Below are positions 43,967 to 52,756 of a DNA stretch of 64,000 nt, piece by piece. Both the position numbers and the translations under genes were made by a program. Numbering within the stretch: position 1 is the first letter of the stretch; every line of letters begins with the position of its first letter. The DNA is taken from positions 620,001-684,000 of the forward strand of contig NZ_RZNB01000001.1 in NCBI RefSeq assembly GCF_004078635.1. The letters run 5' to 3'. Under the pieces are notes generated by a model. It had not been told where the DNA came from, did no database searches, and was given only the letters and a program-made list of their open reading frames with translations. The DNA is from Labedella phragmitis (GTDB lineage: Bacteria; Actinomycetota; Actinomycetes; Actinomycetales; Microbacteriaceae).

Positions 43967-44728
43967 ATGAGCATCGACACCGCAGAATTCGCCGGACGCG
44001 TCGCCCTCGTCACGGGAGCCGGGCGCGGCATCGGGCGCGCGATCGCGGAGGGCCTGGCCGCTCGCGGAGCGCACGTCGCCCTGGTCGCGCGATCCTCCGA
44101 CGAACTGGACGCGGTGGTCGCCGCGATCGAGTCCGCCGGCGGACTCGCCACCGCTTTCGTCCGTGACCTGCTCGACGACGGCGCCCGCGACAGACTCGTC
44201 GACGAGGTCGAGGCGGCGTGCGGACCGGTCGCCGTCCTCATCAACAACGCCGCGATCGTCGACCCGCTCGGACGCAGCACCGACGTCCCCCTCGATGCGT
44301 TCGAGCGCGCACTCCGCCTCAACGTCGTCGCGCCCGCCGTGCTGTCCTTCCGGGTCCTGCCCGGGATGCTCGCCGCCGGGTGGGGTCGCATCGTCGACGT
44401 CTCGAGCGGGGTCGCCGTGCGGAACGACGCGATGATCGGCGCGAACGCGTACACGACGACGAAGGCCGCACTCGAGGCGCATGCCCGCAACCTCGCGGCC
44501 GAGTACGCGGACTCGGGCGTCACCGTGAATGTCTACCGCCCCGGCGTCGTCGACACCGGGATGCAGGAGTGGCTGCGCTCGCGGCCCGACGGGGAGGTCG
44601 CGACCGGCCTCCCCGCGAGCTTTCGCCGCCTGCACGACGAGGGTGCGCTCATCACGCCGGAACGCTCCGCCGCCGGCTTGCTCGAACGGCTCTCGTCGAC
44701 CGAGACCGGGCAGGCCTGGAGTGTCTGA
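43967..44728 (+). CDS. Short-chain dehydrogenase/reductase
   Basis: 253 residues; GGGAG and GAGG precede the ATG. Classical SDR: cofactor loop TGAGRGIG, NNAAIV, catalytic Ser in VDVSSG and the YTTTK motif (Tyr and Lys), followed by VNVYRPGVVDTGM. No acidic residue after the second strand (ALVARSS), so NADPH is more likely than NADH. It lies 54 bp after the exporter gene, so it may be the last gene of the island or independent. Substrate unknown. Confidence 0.85.
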   Translation: MSIDTAEFAGRVALVTGAGRGIGRAIAEGLAARGAHVALVARSSDELDAVVAAIESAGGLATAFVRDLLDDGARDRLVDEVEAACGPVAVLINNAAIVDPLGRSTDVPLDAFERALRLNVVAPAVLSFRVLPGMLAAGWGRIVDVSSGVAVRNDAMIGANAYTTTKAALEAHARNLAAEYADSGVTVNVYRPGVVDTGMQEWLRSRPDGEVATGLPASFRRLHDEGALITPERSAAGLLERLSSTETGQAWSV

Positions 44729-44779
44729 CCACCCCGTCGACGTGCCATGATCCGGGGTCGTCGCTCTCACTTCGGCAGA

Positions 44780-44797
44780 GTTCACCTCGATGAAACC
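44780..44797 (+). promoter_or_regulatory. Possible Pho-box-like element
   Basis: GTTCACCTCGA matches the 11-base direct-repeat unit of streptomycete PhoP boxes (GTTCACC core) and is followed by a weak second unit (TGAAACC). It lies 92 bp before a secreted nucleotidase, a kind of gene often induced by phosphate limitation. Only one unit is good. Confidence 0.25.
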
Positions 44798-44871
44798 TGC
44801 AGATCTTCTCAACGTCGGATGTGCCACGTAGCCTGACCGAGTTCGTCTGTCGTGATCCGAGGGAGATCCAT

Positions 44872-47800
44872 TTGTCCAAGTCAGCCACGAGACCCGTCAG
44901 GGCGGGTTTCGCGACGCTTCTCGGGGGCGCGCTCGTCGCTGCTCCTCTCATCGGGGTGGCGGCCCCGGCATCAGCCGCCGTCGACGGCAACGGTGTCGTC
45001 ATCAGTGAGGCCTACCTCAACGGGGGTAGCAACGGCGCTGCGTACACGCACAAGTACGTGGAGCTCTACAACCCCACCGACGCGGCCGTGTCGCTCGAGG
45101 GCATGTCGCTCCAATACCGGTCGGCCGGTGGCGACGCCAACCCGACGGGCGTCGCACCGCTCACGGGGAGCATCCCCGCCAACGGCCACTACCTCGTGCA
45201 GAGCGCGTCGAACGGAACCAACGGCGGAACGATCCCGACCGCCGACGTCGTCGCGCCCGGCAGCTTCAACATCGGCGGGGGCGGCGGGACGATCTTCCTC
45301 GCGAACCAGGAGACGGCCCTCGTCGCGCCGAAGACGGGCTCCATCGTCGGTGACCCGGCGATCGTCGACCTCCTCGGCTACGGCACGTCCAACACGTTCG
45401 AGACCACGGTCGCCCCGGCTGCCTCGGTCACGACCTCCATCGCCCGCACTGCCGGAGCGGACACCGACGTCAACTCCGCCGACTTCGTCGCCGGAGCTCC
45501 GACGCCCACGAACGCCGCGGGCACGACGCCCGAGGTCCCTGAGGAGCCCGAGCCCGAGCCGGAGCCCGAGGAACCAGGCACCCCCGCGGAGCCGATCACG
45601 ATCGCGGAGATCCAGGGTACAGGGGAGGCGACCCCGCTCTCGGGGAAGACGGTGACCACGCGTGGCGTCGTCACCGCGACCTACCCGACCGGTGGATTCA
45701 ACGGTTACTACATCCAGACACCGGGAACGGGGGGTGCCATCGACCTCGCTACACACACCGCGTCAGACGGCGTCTTCGTCTACTCGGCGGCCACGGTCGG
45801 TTCGGTCGCCCTGGGCGACTACGTCGAGGTGACCGGCACGGCGTCCGAGTTCAACGGGCTCACGCAGGTGGTCGTCCCCACGGTCGGCGGGCTCACGAAG
45901 CTCGACAAGGCGACCGTCACGGCGCCGACGCCCGCGCTCGTCGCCTACCCGACGAGCGCAAGCCAGCGTGAGTCGCTCGAGGGCATGATCGTCGACCCGC
46001 AGGGCGGCTTCACGGTCAGCAACACGTACTCGACCAACCAGTACGCGGAGATCGGGCTCGCTTCCGGCGACTCCCCGCTCATCACGCCGACGGAGATCGC
46101 CCGCCCGGGATCGTCCGAGTATGCGAGCGCCGTGGCGGACAACGCTGCGCGCGCCGTCACGCTCGACGACGGAGCATCGATCAACTTCCTCGGAGCCGAC
46201 GCGAACAAGGACATCCCGCTTCCGTACCTCACGCAGAACTCGGCCATCACGGTCGGTTCCGCCGTCGAATTCACCCAGCCGGTCGTTCTCGACTACCGGA
46301 ACTCGGCGTGGAAGTTCCAGCCCACGACGCAGCTCACCGCGGACGAAACACTCCCCGCGACGTTCAGCGACGTGCGCGAGACCGAACCGAAGAGCGTCGG
46401 CGGCGACATCCAGATCGCCGGGTTCAACGTGCTCAACTACTTCACCACCACGGGCGACGAGCTGAACGGCTGCACCTTCTACGCCGACCGTGACGGCGAC
46501 CCGGTCACCGTCGATTCCGGTTGTGATGCCCGCGGCGCCGCCGAGGACGAGGACCTGGCGCGCCAGCAGGCCAAGATCGTCGCGGCGATCAACGCCCTCG
46601 GTGCCGAGGTCGTCTCGCTCGAGGAGATCGAGAACTCGGTGAAGTTCGGTGCCGACCGTGACGAGTCGCTTTCGATCCTCGTCGACGCACTCAACGAGGC
46701 CGCCGGTGACGACGTCTGGGCATTCGTGCCCTCGCCGGACGCGTCGGAGCTCCCCTCCGTCGCCGCGCAGGACGTCATCCGCAACGCCTTCATCTACAAG
46801 AAGGACGCCGTCAGCCCCGTGGGTGACTCGCGGGTCCTGCTCGACCCCGCTTTCAACAACGCGCGCCAGCCGCTCGCCCAGGAGTTCGAGGTCACCGACG
46901 CCGACGGCACGTTCATCGCGATCGTGAACCACTTCAAGTCGAAGGGATCGGGCTCCGGAGCGGACGCCGACCAGGGCGACGGCCAGGGCGGCTCCAACGC
47001 CTCCCGCGTCGCTCAGGCGAACGCCCTCGTCGCGTTCTCGAACGACCTGCAGACGGCGCTCGGCACCGACGAGGTCTTCCTCATCGGTGACTTCAACGCC
47101 TACACGCAGGAGGACCCGTCGGTCGTCATCATGGACGCCGGCTACGTCGACCAGGGCTCGAAGACGGGCGAGTACAGCTACTCCTTCAGCGGGCAGAGCG
47201 GGTCGCTCGACCACGTCTACGCCTCGCCGGCGGCCGACCGCAAGGTCACGGGCGTCGACATCTGGAACATCAACGCCGGTGAGTCGATCGCCAAGGAGTA
47301 CAGCCGCTACAACTACAACGCGACGAACTTCTACGACCAGAGCGTCTTCCGCTCGAGCGACCACGACCCGATCCTCGTCGGCTACTCCGTCGAGCCCCTG
47401 CCGGTCGACCTCAACCTCATCGACACCAACGACTTCCACGGCCGCATCGACGCCAACACGGTGAAGTTCGCCGGGACGGTCGAGCAGCTCCGTGCGGAGG
47501 GCGGCGAGGAGAGCTCGCTGTTCGTGTCGACAGGCGACAACGTGGGAGCGTCGGTGTTCGCGTCGTCCTCGCAGCAGGACCAGCCCACGATCGACGTGCT
47601 CAACGCACTCGAACTCATCGCGAGCGCGGTCGGCAACCACGAGTTCGACCAGGGCTTCAGCGACATCACCGATCGCCTCGAACCGTCGGCCGACTGGAGC
47701 TACCTCGGCGCCAACGTCTACGAGAAGGGCACGACCACTCCGGCACTGCCCGAGTACTCGCTGCACGAGGTCGAGGGCCTGACCGTCGCTGTCATCGGTG

Positions 47801-49815
47801 TCGTCACGGAGGAGACCCCGACGCTCGTGTCGCCCGACAACGTGTCCGAGGTCGAGTTCGGCGACCCGGTCGAGGCGGTCAACCGCGTCACGGGTGAGCT
47901 GACGGACGGTGACGCCGCCAACGACGAGGCCGACGTCATCATCGCGGCGTACCACGAGGGGGCCGGCGCGGGCACACCCGACGGCGCCACGCTCGAGGAG
48001 GAAGTCGCCGACGGCGGGGTCTTCGCGGACATCGTCACGGAGACCTCCGCCGACGTCGACGTGATCTTCACGGGTCACTCGCACAAGCAGTACGTGTGGG
48101 ACGGCCCCATCCCCGGGGTCGAGGGCGAGACCCGTCCGATCCTCCAGACCGGCAGCTACGGCGAGAACGTCGGCAACGTCGTCCTCACCCTCGACCCGGA
48201 GACGGGTGACGTCGAGTCCTACACGGCCCGCAACGTCCCGCGCACGACCGTGGCGGACGACGTCCTCGTGGCCCAGTACCCGCGTGTCGCCGAAGTCAAG
48301 AAGATCGTGGACGAGGCCCTCGCAGCCGCAGAAGTGATCGGCAACCAGCCGGTCGGATCGGTCACCGCCGACATCACGACCGCCTTCGGCGGCGGCTCGT
48401 ACGTCGACGGGGTCTGGACGGGCGGGAAGCGCGACGACCGCGCGAGCGAGTCCACCCTGGGTAACCTCGTGGCCGACGCGCTGCAGTCGATCCTCCAGTC
48501 GGAGGAGCGCGGCGGTGCCGAGATCGGCATCGTCAACTCGGGCGGATTGCGCGCCGAGCTGCTCTACGGCGAGGACGGCGTCATCACCTACTCCGAAGCC
48601 AATGCGGTGCTCCCGTTCCTCAACAACCTCTGGACCACGACGCTCACGGGCGCCGAGTTCAAGGAGGCACTCGAGCAGCAATGGCAGACGGACGCGGACG
48701 GCAACGTCCCGTCGCGCCCGTTCCTGAAGCTCGGCCTGTCGGACAACGTCGAGTACACCTTCGATGCATCCCGCGCACAGGGCGACCGCGTCACGGGGAT
48801 CTGGGTCGACGGTGAGCCCATCGTCGCAGCCGAGGACTATCGCGTCGGGTCGTTCAGCTTCCTGCTTCAGGGCGGCGACAACTTCCGGGCGTTCGCGAAG
48901 GGTGATGAGACGCGCGACTCGGGTCTGCTCGACCGCGACGCATGGATCGCGTACCTCCAGGAGAACCCGGGTCTCTCGCCCGAGTTCGACCGCCACAGCG
49001 TGTCGGTCGCAGGCGCGCCGACCGACGTCGTGGAGCCGGGTTCGACCGTCTCGTTCGACGTGTCCTCCCTCGACCTCACCTCGCTCGGCAGCCCCGAGAA
49101 CACGTCGCTGACGGCGGAGTGGGTCGGTTCGGAGGCCGCATTCGAGCCGGTCACGGTCGTGAACGGCGCCGCATCGCTGTCGGTCACCGTTCCGGCCGAC
49201 GCCGCAGCGGACAGTGAGATCCTCCTCACGGCACAGCCGTCCGGCACGATGTTCCGCGTGCCCGTCTCGGTGAATGCCGAAGAGGAACCGGAGCCTCAAC
49301 CGGAGAAGCCGACCGAGGCGCCTGTCGGCGTCGATTCGGAGGACCTGCCGGCCGACCTCGAGGGCGCCATCTCGGTGTCTCCGGACGTCGTGAAGCCGGG
49401 CCAGCAGGTCTCGGTCTTCGTCGGCACGGAGCGTGCCGGCGAGTGGGTCGCGGTGTGGATGTACTCGGCGCCGACGCTCATCGCCGACTGGCAGCAGGTG
49501 TCGGCGACCGGTGCCGTCTCGGCGACGATCCCGCTCGACGCGACCGCCGGAGAACACCTCATCGCCGTGACGGATGCAGCCAACGAGGTGATCGGCTGGA
49601 CCGACATCACCGTGGTCGCGGACGAGGTTCCCGGCGACGGAGACGGCGATGGCGGCTCGGATGACGGGTCGGGAACCGGTGACGGCAGTGGATCCGGTTC
49701 CGATGACGGTCTCGCCGTCACGGGAACGACGGCCGCTCCGATCGCGGCTCTCGCGCTCCTGCTGCTTCTCGCCGGCGCAGTCGTCCTGATCGCGCGGAAG
49801 CGCGCGCGGGCGTAG
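44872..49815 (+). CDS. Wall-anchored multidomain extracellular nuclease/5'-nucleotidase
   Basis: 1647 residues from a TTG at 44872 that has GAGGGAG 6 bases upstream and gives a clean signal peptide (ending ASAAV). Order: lamin-tail domain (ISEAYLNGGSNGAAYTHKYVELYN, residues ~36-190), acidic Pro linker, OB-like domain, ExeM/NucH-type endonuclease-exonuclease-phosphatase domain (IAGFNVLNYF near 515; GDFNAYTQED near 739; SSDHDPIL near 830), UshA-like metallophosphatase (DTNDFHGRID near 850; GNHEFDQG near 922; GHSHKQ near 1068) with nucleotidase C-domain (GNLVADALQS; NSGGLRAE), then Ig-like repeats, DG-rich spacer and LAVTG at 1614, helix, basic tail. It can degrade extracellular DNA to nucleosides and phosphate. 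Confidence 0.93.
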   Translation: MSKSATRPVRAGFATLLGGALVAAPLIGVAAPASAAVDGNGVVISEAYLNGGSNGAAYTHKYVELYNPTDAAVSLEGMSLQYRSAGGDANPTGVAPLTGSIPANGHYLVQSASNGTNGGTIPTADVVAPGSFNIGGGGGTIFLANQETALVAPKTGSIVGDPAIVDLLGYGTSNTFETTVAPAASVTTSIARTAGADTDVNSADFVAGAPTPTNAAGTTPEVPEEPEPEPEPEEPGTPAEPITIAEIQGTGEATPLSGKTVTTRGVVTATYPTGGFNGYYIQTPGTGGAIDLATHTASDGVFVYSAATVGSVALGDYVEVTGTASEFNGLTQVVVPTVGGLTKLDKATVTAPTPALVAYPTSASQRESLEGMIVDPQGGFTVSNTYSTNQYAEIGLASGDSPLITPTEIARPGSSEYASAVADNAARAVTLDDGASINFLGADANKDIPLPYLTQNSAITVGSAVEFTQPVVLDYRNSAWKFQPTTQLTADETLPATFSDVRETEPKSVGGDIQIAGFNVLNYFTTTGDELNGCTFYADRDGDPVTVDSGCDARGAAEDEDLARQQAKIVAAINALGAEVVSLEEIENSVKFGADRDESLSILVDALNEAAGDDVWAFVPSPDASELPSVAAQDVIRNAFIYKKDAVSPVGDSRVLLDPAFNNARQPLAQEFEVTDADGTFIAIVNHFKSKGSGSGADADQGDGQGGSNASRVAQANALVAFSNDLQTALGTDEVFLIGDFNAYTQEDPSVVIMDAGYVDQGSKTGEYSYSFSGQSGSLDHVYASPAADRKVTGVDIWNINAGESIAKEYSRYNYNATNFYDQSVFRSSDHDPILVGYSVEPLPVDLNLIDTNDFHGRIDANTVKFAGTVEQLRAEGGEESSLFVSTGDNVGASVFASSSQQDQPTIDVLNALELIASAVGNHEFDQGFSDITDRLEPSADWSYLGANVYEKGTTTPALPEYSLHEVEGLTVAVIGVVTEETPTLVSPDNVSEVEFGDPVEAVNRVTGELTDGDAANDEADVIIAAYHEGAGAGTPDGATLEEEVADGGVFADIVTETSADVDVIFTGHSHKQYVWDGPIPGVEGETRPILQTGSYGENVGNVVLTLDPETGDVESYTARNVPRTTVADDVLVAQYPRVAEVKKIVDEALAAAEVIGNQPVGSVTADITTAFGGGSYVDGVWTGGKRDDRASESTLGNLVADALQSILQSEERGGAEIGIVNSGGLRAELLYGEDGVITYSEANAVLPFLNNLWTTTLTGAEFKEALEQQWQTDADGNVPSRPFLKLGLSDNVEYTFDASRAQGDRVTGIWVDGEPIVAAEDYRVGSFSFLLQGGDNFRAFAKGDETRDSGLLDRDAWIAYLQENPGLSPEFDRHSVSVAGAPTDVVEPGSTVSFDVSSLDLTSLGSPENTSLTAEWVGSEAAFEPVTVVNGAASLSVTVPADAAADSEILLTAQPSGTMFRVPVSVNAEEEPEPQPEKPTEAPVGVDSEDLPADLEGAISVSPDVVKPGQQVSVFVGTERAGEWVAVWMYSAPTLIADWQQVSATGAVSATIPLDATAGEHLIAVTDAANEVIGWTDITVVADEVPGDGDGDGGSDDGSGTGDGSGSGSDDGLAVTGTTAAPIAALALLLLLAGAVVLIARKRARA

Positions 49816-49832
49816 CCGACCGACCACACCAC

Positions 49833-49866
49833 GTGTGGCGCGTCGCCTTCGGGCGGCGCGCCACAC
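49833..49866. terminator. Strong hairpin terminator with TTCG loop
   Basis: A 15-bp stem (one G-T wobble) from GTGTGGCGCG at 49833 to CGCGCCACAC ending at 49866 closes a TTCG tetraloop. It lies 18 bases after the nucleotidase stop. Confidence 0.9.
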
Positions 49867-49958
49867 GCGTATCCCAGCAGGCGGCATTCGGCGGTGGAGC
49901 GACGGTGCGTGGCACGATCTCGACGGATTCTCGGAATGGCCGGCGCTACCGTCGACGT

Positions 49959-50138
49959 ATGGCTCTCGAGATGCGCGACACCTGCGAAGCGTGCGGCGCT
50001 CCGACCCCCGAGGGTGGTCTCGCCTTCATCTGCTCGTACGAGTGCACCTGGTGCAGCGGATGCGCCGATGGGTTTCCGCGCCGGGCCTGCCCCAACTGCG
50101 GCGGGGACCTCCAGGTGCGACCGACGCGCGCTGCCTGA
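49959..50138 (+). CDS. Small zinc-ribbon-like protein (DUF1272 type)
   Basis: 59 residues. Four Cys pairs: CEACG, FICSYECTWCSGC and CPNCGG, matching the DUF1272 family of short cysteine-rich proteins of unknown role. TACCGT 6 bases before the ATG suggests a leaderless transcript. No operon partner; the next gene is 275 bp away. Confidence 0.8.
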   Translation: MALEMRDTCEACGAPTPEGGLAFICSYECTWCSGCADGFPRRACPNCGGDLQVRPTRAA

Positions 50139-50317
50139 CGATCCCACGGCCTGCCCCCCGGAGAGCCATGCCGACGAGCGTCGCGAGGTCCAGCGTCGCG
50201 AGGTTCGAATATCGTCCCAACGCCCGAGCAGCCGATTGCGTCGCGCGGCCGTTCGCCGCAACGCACATCGGGAAGACGCTCGTCACACGGGGCGGAATGA
50301 AGTACCTTCGTCCCCAA

Positions 50318-50336
50318 GTGCAACGTCGCATTGCAC
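50318..50336. promoter_or_regulatory. Inverted repeat upstream of the GntR gene
   Basis: GTGCAA and TTGCAC arms separated by 7 bases lie about 80 bp before the GntR start, in a 275-bp gap that otherwise shows nothing. It may be an autoregulatory site. Confidence 0.35.
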
Positions 50337-50413
50337 TGCGGCGACGCGGTGCACCGACGCGACCGAACCGGCCCCGTCGAGTCCATGTCCACTCTCAGCG
50401 CCGATGGGTCCCC

Positions 50414-51100
50414 ATGTCTTCTCAGTTCACGGTCACTCCGATCGCCCCGGCCTCGAGCCTGCGCGAGCGGGTGGAGACCGCGCTCGCCGCCGCCATCCGA
50501 TCCGGCGAGATGCCGCCCGGCGAGCTGTTCTCGGCCCCGACCCTCGCCACGCGCTTCGGCGTCTCGGCGACACCCGTGCGCGAGGCGATGCTCAACCTCG
50601 AGAAGCGGGGATTCGTCGAGACGGTGCGCAACAAGGGTTTCAGGGTCACGGGGGTGAGTGACAAGGATCTCCACGACATCGTCGAGGTACGGCAGCTCCT
50701 CGAGCCGCCCATCGCCCGTCGGCTCGCCGGCCGCATCCCCGAGGAGGCCTACCCGGAGCTCCACGCTCTCGCCGAACGGATCGTGGACAGCGCGGCACGC
50801 GGCAGCCTCACCGAGTATCTCGAGGCGGACGGGGTCTTCCACGCGGCGGTCACCGCCTTCACCGAGAACCCGAGGCTCGGCGAGCTCATCACCGAACTGC
50901 GATCGCAGACGCGCCTCCCCGGGCTCGCCGGACTCCTCGCGACCGAGGAACTCGCCGCGTCGGCGAACGAGCACCTCGAGCTCTTGAGCCTGCTCCGCGA
51001 CGGCAAGGGAGTCGAGGCGGAGAAGCTCATGCATCGCCACATCGCCCACGTGATCGGCTGGTGGGCGGGTCGGCCGGAGGCGCCGGAAGCCACCGTCTGA
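50414..51100 (+). CDS. GntR-family regulator (FCD/FadR type)
   Basis: 228 residues. The winged helix (SLRERVETALAAAIRSGEMPPG then LATRFGVSATPVREAMLNLEK) occupies residues 13-75; the FCD ligand domain follows with the metal-binding D...H pattern (YLEADGVFHAAV, then HRHIAHVI). It probably controls the adjacent hydroxyproline genes and the importer at 58895, both of which carry the same 16-bp element. No good ribosome site is visible. Confidence 0.88.
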   Translation: MSSQFTVTPIAPASSLRERVETALAAAIRSGEMPPGELFSAPTLATRFGVSATPVREAMLNLEKRGFVETVRNKGFRVTGVSDKDLHDIVEVRQLLEPPIARRLAGRIPEEAYPELHALAERIVDSAARGSLTEYLEADGVFHAAVTAFTENPRLGELITELRSQTRLPGLAGLLATEELAASANEHLELLSLLRDGKGVEAEKLMHRHIAHVIGWWAGRPEAPEATV

Positions 51101-51147
51101 CAGCCCGCCGGCGAATTCTCCGATCCGTAACACCGGTGAAACAAGAT

Positions 51148-51163
51148 GTGTGACATATTACTG
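51148..51163. promoter_or_regulatory. Shared 16-bp element GTGTGACATATTACTG, copy 1
   Basis: Identical to 58819-58834. It lies 32 bp before the dehydrogenase start. The AT-rich centre can serve as a -10 region while the GTGAC/TTAC arms form a loose palindrome, so it is probably an operator overlapping a promoter. Confidence 0.7.
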
Positions 51164-51194
51164 TGACGCACACGTTGATCGGGGAGGTGCACGC

Positions 51195-52394
51195 ATGGGA
51201 CGGATCGTCGTGGTCGGCGCCGGGATCATCGGTGCAGCGATCACGCGCGAGCTGGCCCGCGACGGTCACGATGTGACGGTGGTCGAGCGGTCGGCGGCCG
51301 CGTCCGGCACGTCCGGACGCGGGGAGGGCAACATCCTCGTGAGCGACAAGGGCCCCGGACCGGAGCTCGATCTCGCGCGGTTCTCCCGCTCGTTGTGGCC
51401 GACCGTCGCCCGCGAGCTCCGAGAAGAACTGGGTGAGAGCTTCCCCGCCATCGAGTTCGAGCCGAAGGGCGGGCTCGTCGTCTCGACCACGGCAGCGGGC
51501 GCCGCGCCGCTCCTGGCGTTCGCCGCCGCGCAGCGCTCCGCCGGCGTCCGCGCCGACGTCGTGGACGCCGCGACGGCGAAGAGCCTCGAACCCCACCTGA
51601 CCGACGCGACGACGGCCGCGATCCATTACCCGGAGGACGCGCAGATCCAACCCGTCGTCGCGACGGAGGCCTTCCTCCGCTCCGCCCGCCTCGCCGGAGC
51701 GCGTGTCCTCACGGGGCACGAGGTCATCGGCGCCGTGCTCGATTCGGCCGGAGCCCTCGCCGGGGTGGACGTTCGATCCCGTGACGGTGTGACGCGGTCA
51801 TTCCCCGCCGACGCGGTCGTGAACGCCGCGGGTCCGTGGGGTGCGGCCGTGAGCGAGGTCCTCGGAGCCGCGATCCCCGTCCGCCCCCGTCGCGGCGTGG
51901 TGCTCGTCACGACGCGGATGCCGCATCGTGTCTTCCACAAGGTGTACGACGCCGACTACGTGGGGGCCGTCGAGTCGTCGTCGGCCGACCTCCAGACGAG
52001 CAGCGTCGTCGAGTCGACGGCGTCGGGCACCGTCCTGATCGGATCGTCCCGCGAGCAGGTCGGCTTCCGCGACGAATTCAGCACGAGGATCGTGGCGGAA
52101 CTCGCGCGCAAGGCGATCCTCCTGTTCCCCTTCCTCTCGTCCGCTTCACTCATGCGCAGCTACAGCGGCTTCCGTCCCTACATGCCGGATCACGTCCCCG
52201 TCATCGGCGAGGACCCGCGGCTGCCGGGACTCTGGCACGCCAACGGCCAGGAGGGCGCCGGTATCGGGCTCGCGACAGGCACCGCGGCCCTGCTCGCTGC
52301 GCTCATCGCCGGCCGCACCCCACCCGTCGACGCCGCTCCGTTCTCCGTGTCGCGCGCCGGGCTCGCCCCGTTCCTCGCCGAGGTCGCCGCATGA
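51195..52394 (+). CDS. FAD-dependent D-amino-acid dehydrogenase, probable D-hydroxyproline dehydrogenase beta subunit
   Basis: 399 residues; GGGGAGG 7 bases before the ATG. DAO-fold: FAD loop VVVGAGIIGAAITRELARDG at the start, AVVNAAGPWG near 210 and the closing YSGFRPYMPDHVPVIGE plus GQEGAGIGLATGTA. Together with the 2Fe-2S protein and the second flavoprotein it matches the HcnABC-like heterotrimeric D-hydroxyproline dehydrogenases. It oxidises cis-4-hydroxy-D-proline, made by the epimerase encoded downstream. Confidence 0.85.
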   Translation: MGRIVVVGAGIIGAAITRELARDGHDVTVVERSAAASGTSGRGEGNILVSDKGPGPELDLARFSRSLWPTVARELREELGESFPAIEFEPKGGLVVSTTAAGAAPLLAFAAAQRSAGVRADVVDAATAKSLEPHLTDATTAAIHYPEDAQIQPVVATEAFLRSARLAGARVLTGHEVIGAVLDSAGALAGVDVRSRDGVTRSFPADAVVNAAGPWGAAVSEVLGAAIPVRPRRGVVLVTTRMPHRVFHKVYDADYVGAVESSSADLQTSSVVESTASGTVLIGSSREQVGFRDEFSTRIVAELARKAILLFPFLSSASLMRSYSGFRPYMPDHVPVIGEDPRLPGLWHANGQEGAGIGLATGTAALLAALIAGRTPPVDAAPFSVSRAGLAPFLAEVAA

Positions 52395-52756
52395 GCGCCC
52401 GCCGCATCCCCGCCTCGCAGGACCCCGTGCGCCCGCGCCCGTCCGCCGAGATCACGGTGACGCTCGACGGTGAGCGGTATGGGGGGCTCGAGGGACAGAC
52501 CCTCGCGGGAGTGCTCCTCGGCTCGGGCCGCCTCAGCTGGCGGACCACGTCGGTCGCGGGATCGCCCCGCGGAGTCTTCTGCGGAATCGGTGTGTGCTTC
52601 GACTGCATCGCCGAGGTCAACGGAGAGCGCGACGTCCGGCTCTGCCAGCGCCGCGCCGCCGACGGCGACGAGCTTCGCACGCAGCACGACGCGCTTCCGG
52701 TGCCCGTCGAGGACGAGGATCCGCCGACGGCCACGAGCGACGGAGCGGGATCGTGA
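52391..52756 (+). CDS. [2Fe-2S] subunit of the D-hydroxyproline dehydrogenase
   Basis: 121 residues, overlapping its neighbours by 4 bp each. FCGIGVCFDCIAEVNG with a fourth cysteine in VRLCQRRA is the plant-ferredoxin-like iron-sulfur site of HcnA/SoxA-type gamma subunits. It carries electrons between the two flavoproteins. Confidence 0.87.
   Translation: MSARRIPASQDPVRPRPSAEITVTLDGERYGGLEGQTLAGVLLGSGRLSWRTTSVAGSPRGVFCGIGVCFDCIAEVNGERDVRLCQRRAADGDELRTQHDALPVPVEDEDPPTATSDGAGS

Noticed and set aside
42301-44523. A 740-residue minus-strand frame across hutI, YeiH and SDR
   Set aside because: It crosses three well-supported genes and is a Ser/Arg/Ala-rich shadow.
45763-49887. A 1374-residue open frame on the minus strand
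   Set aside because: It is antisense to the nuclease/nucleotidase gene, Arg/Val/Asp-rich, without any family motif. High-GC coding DNA leaves such frames open by chance.
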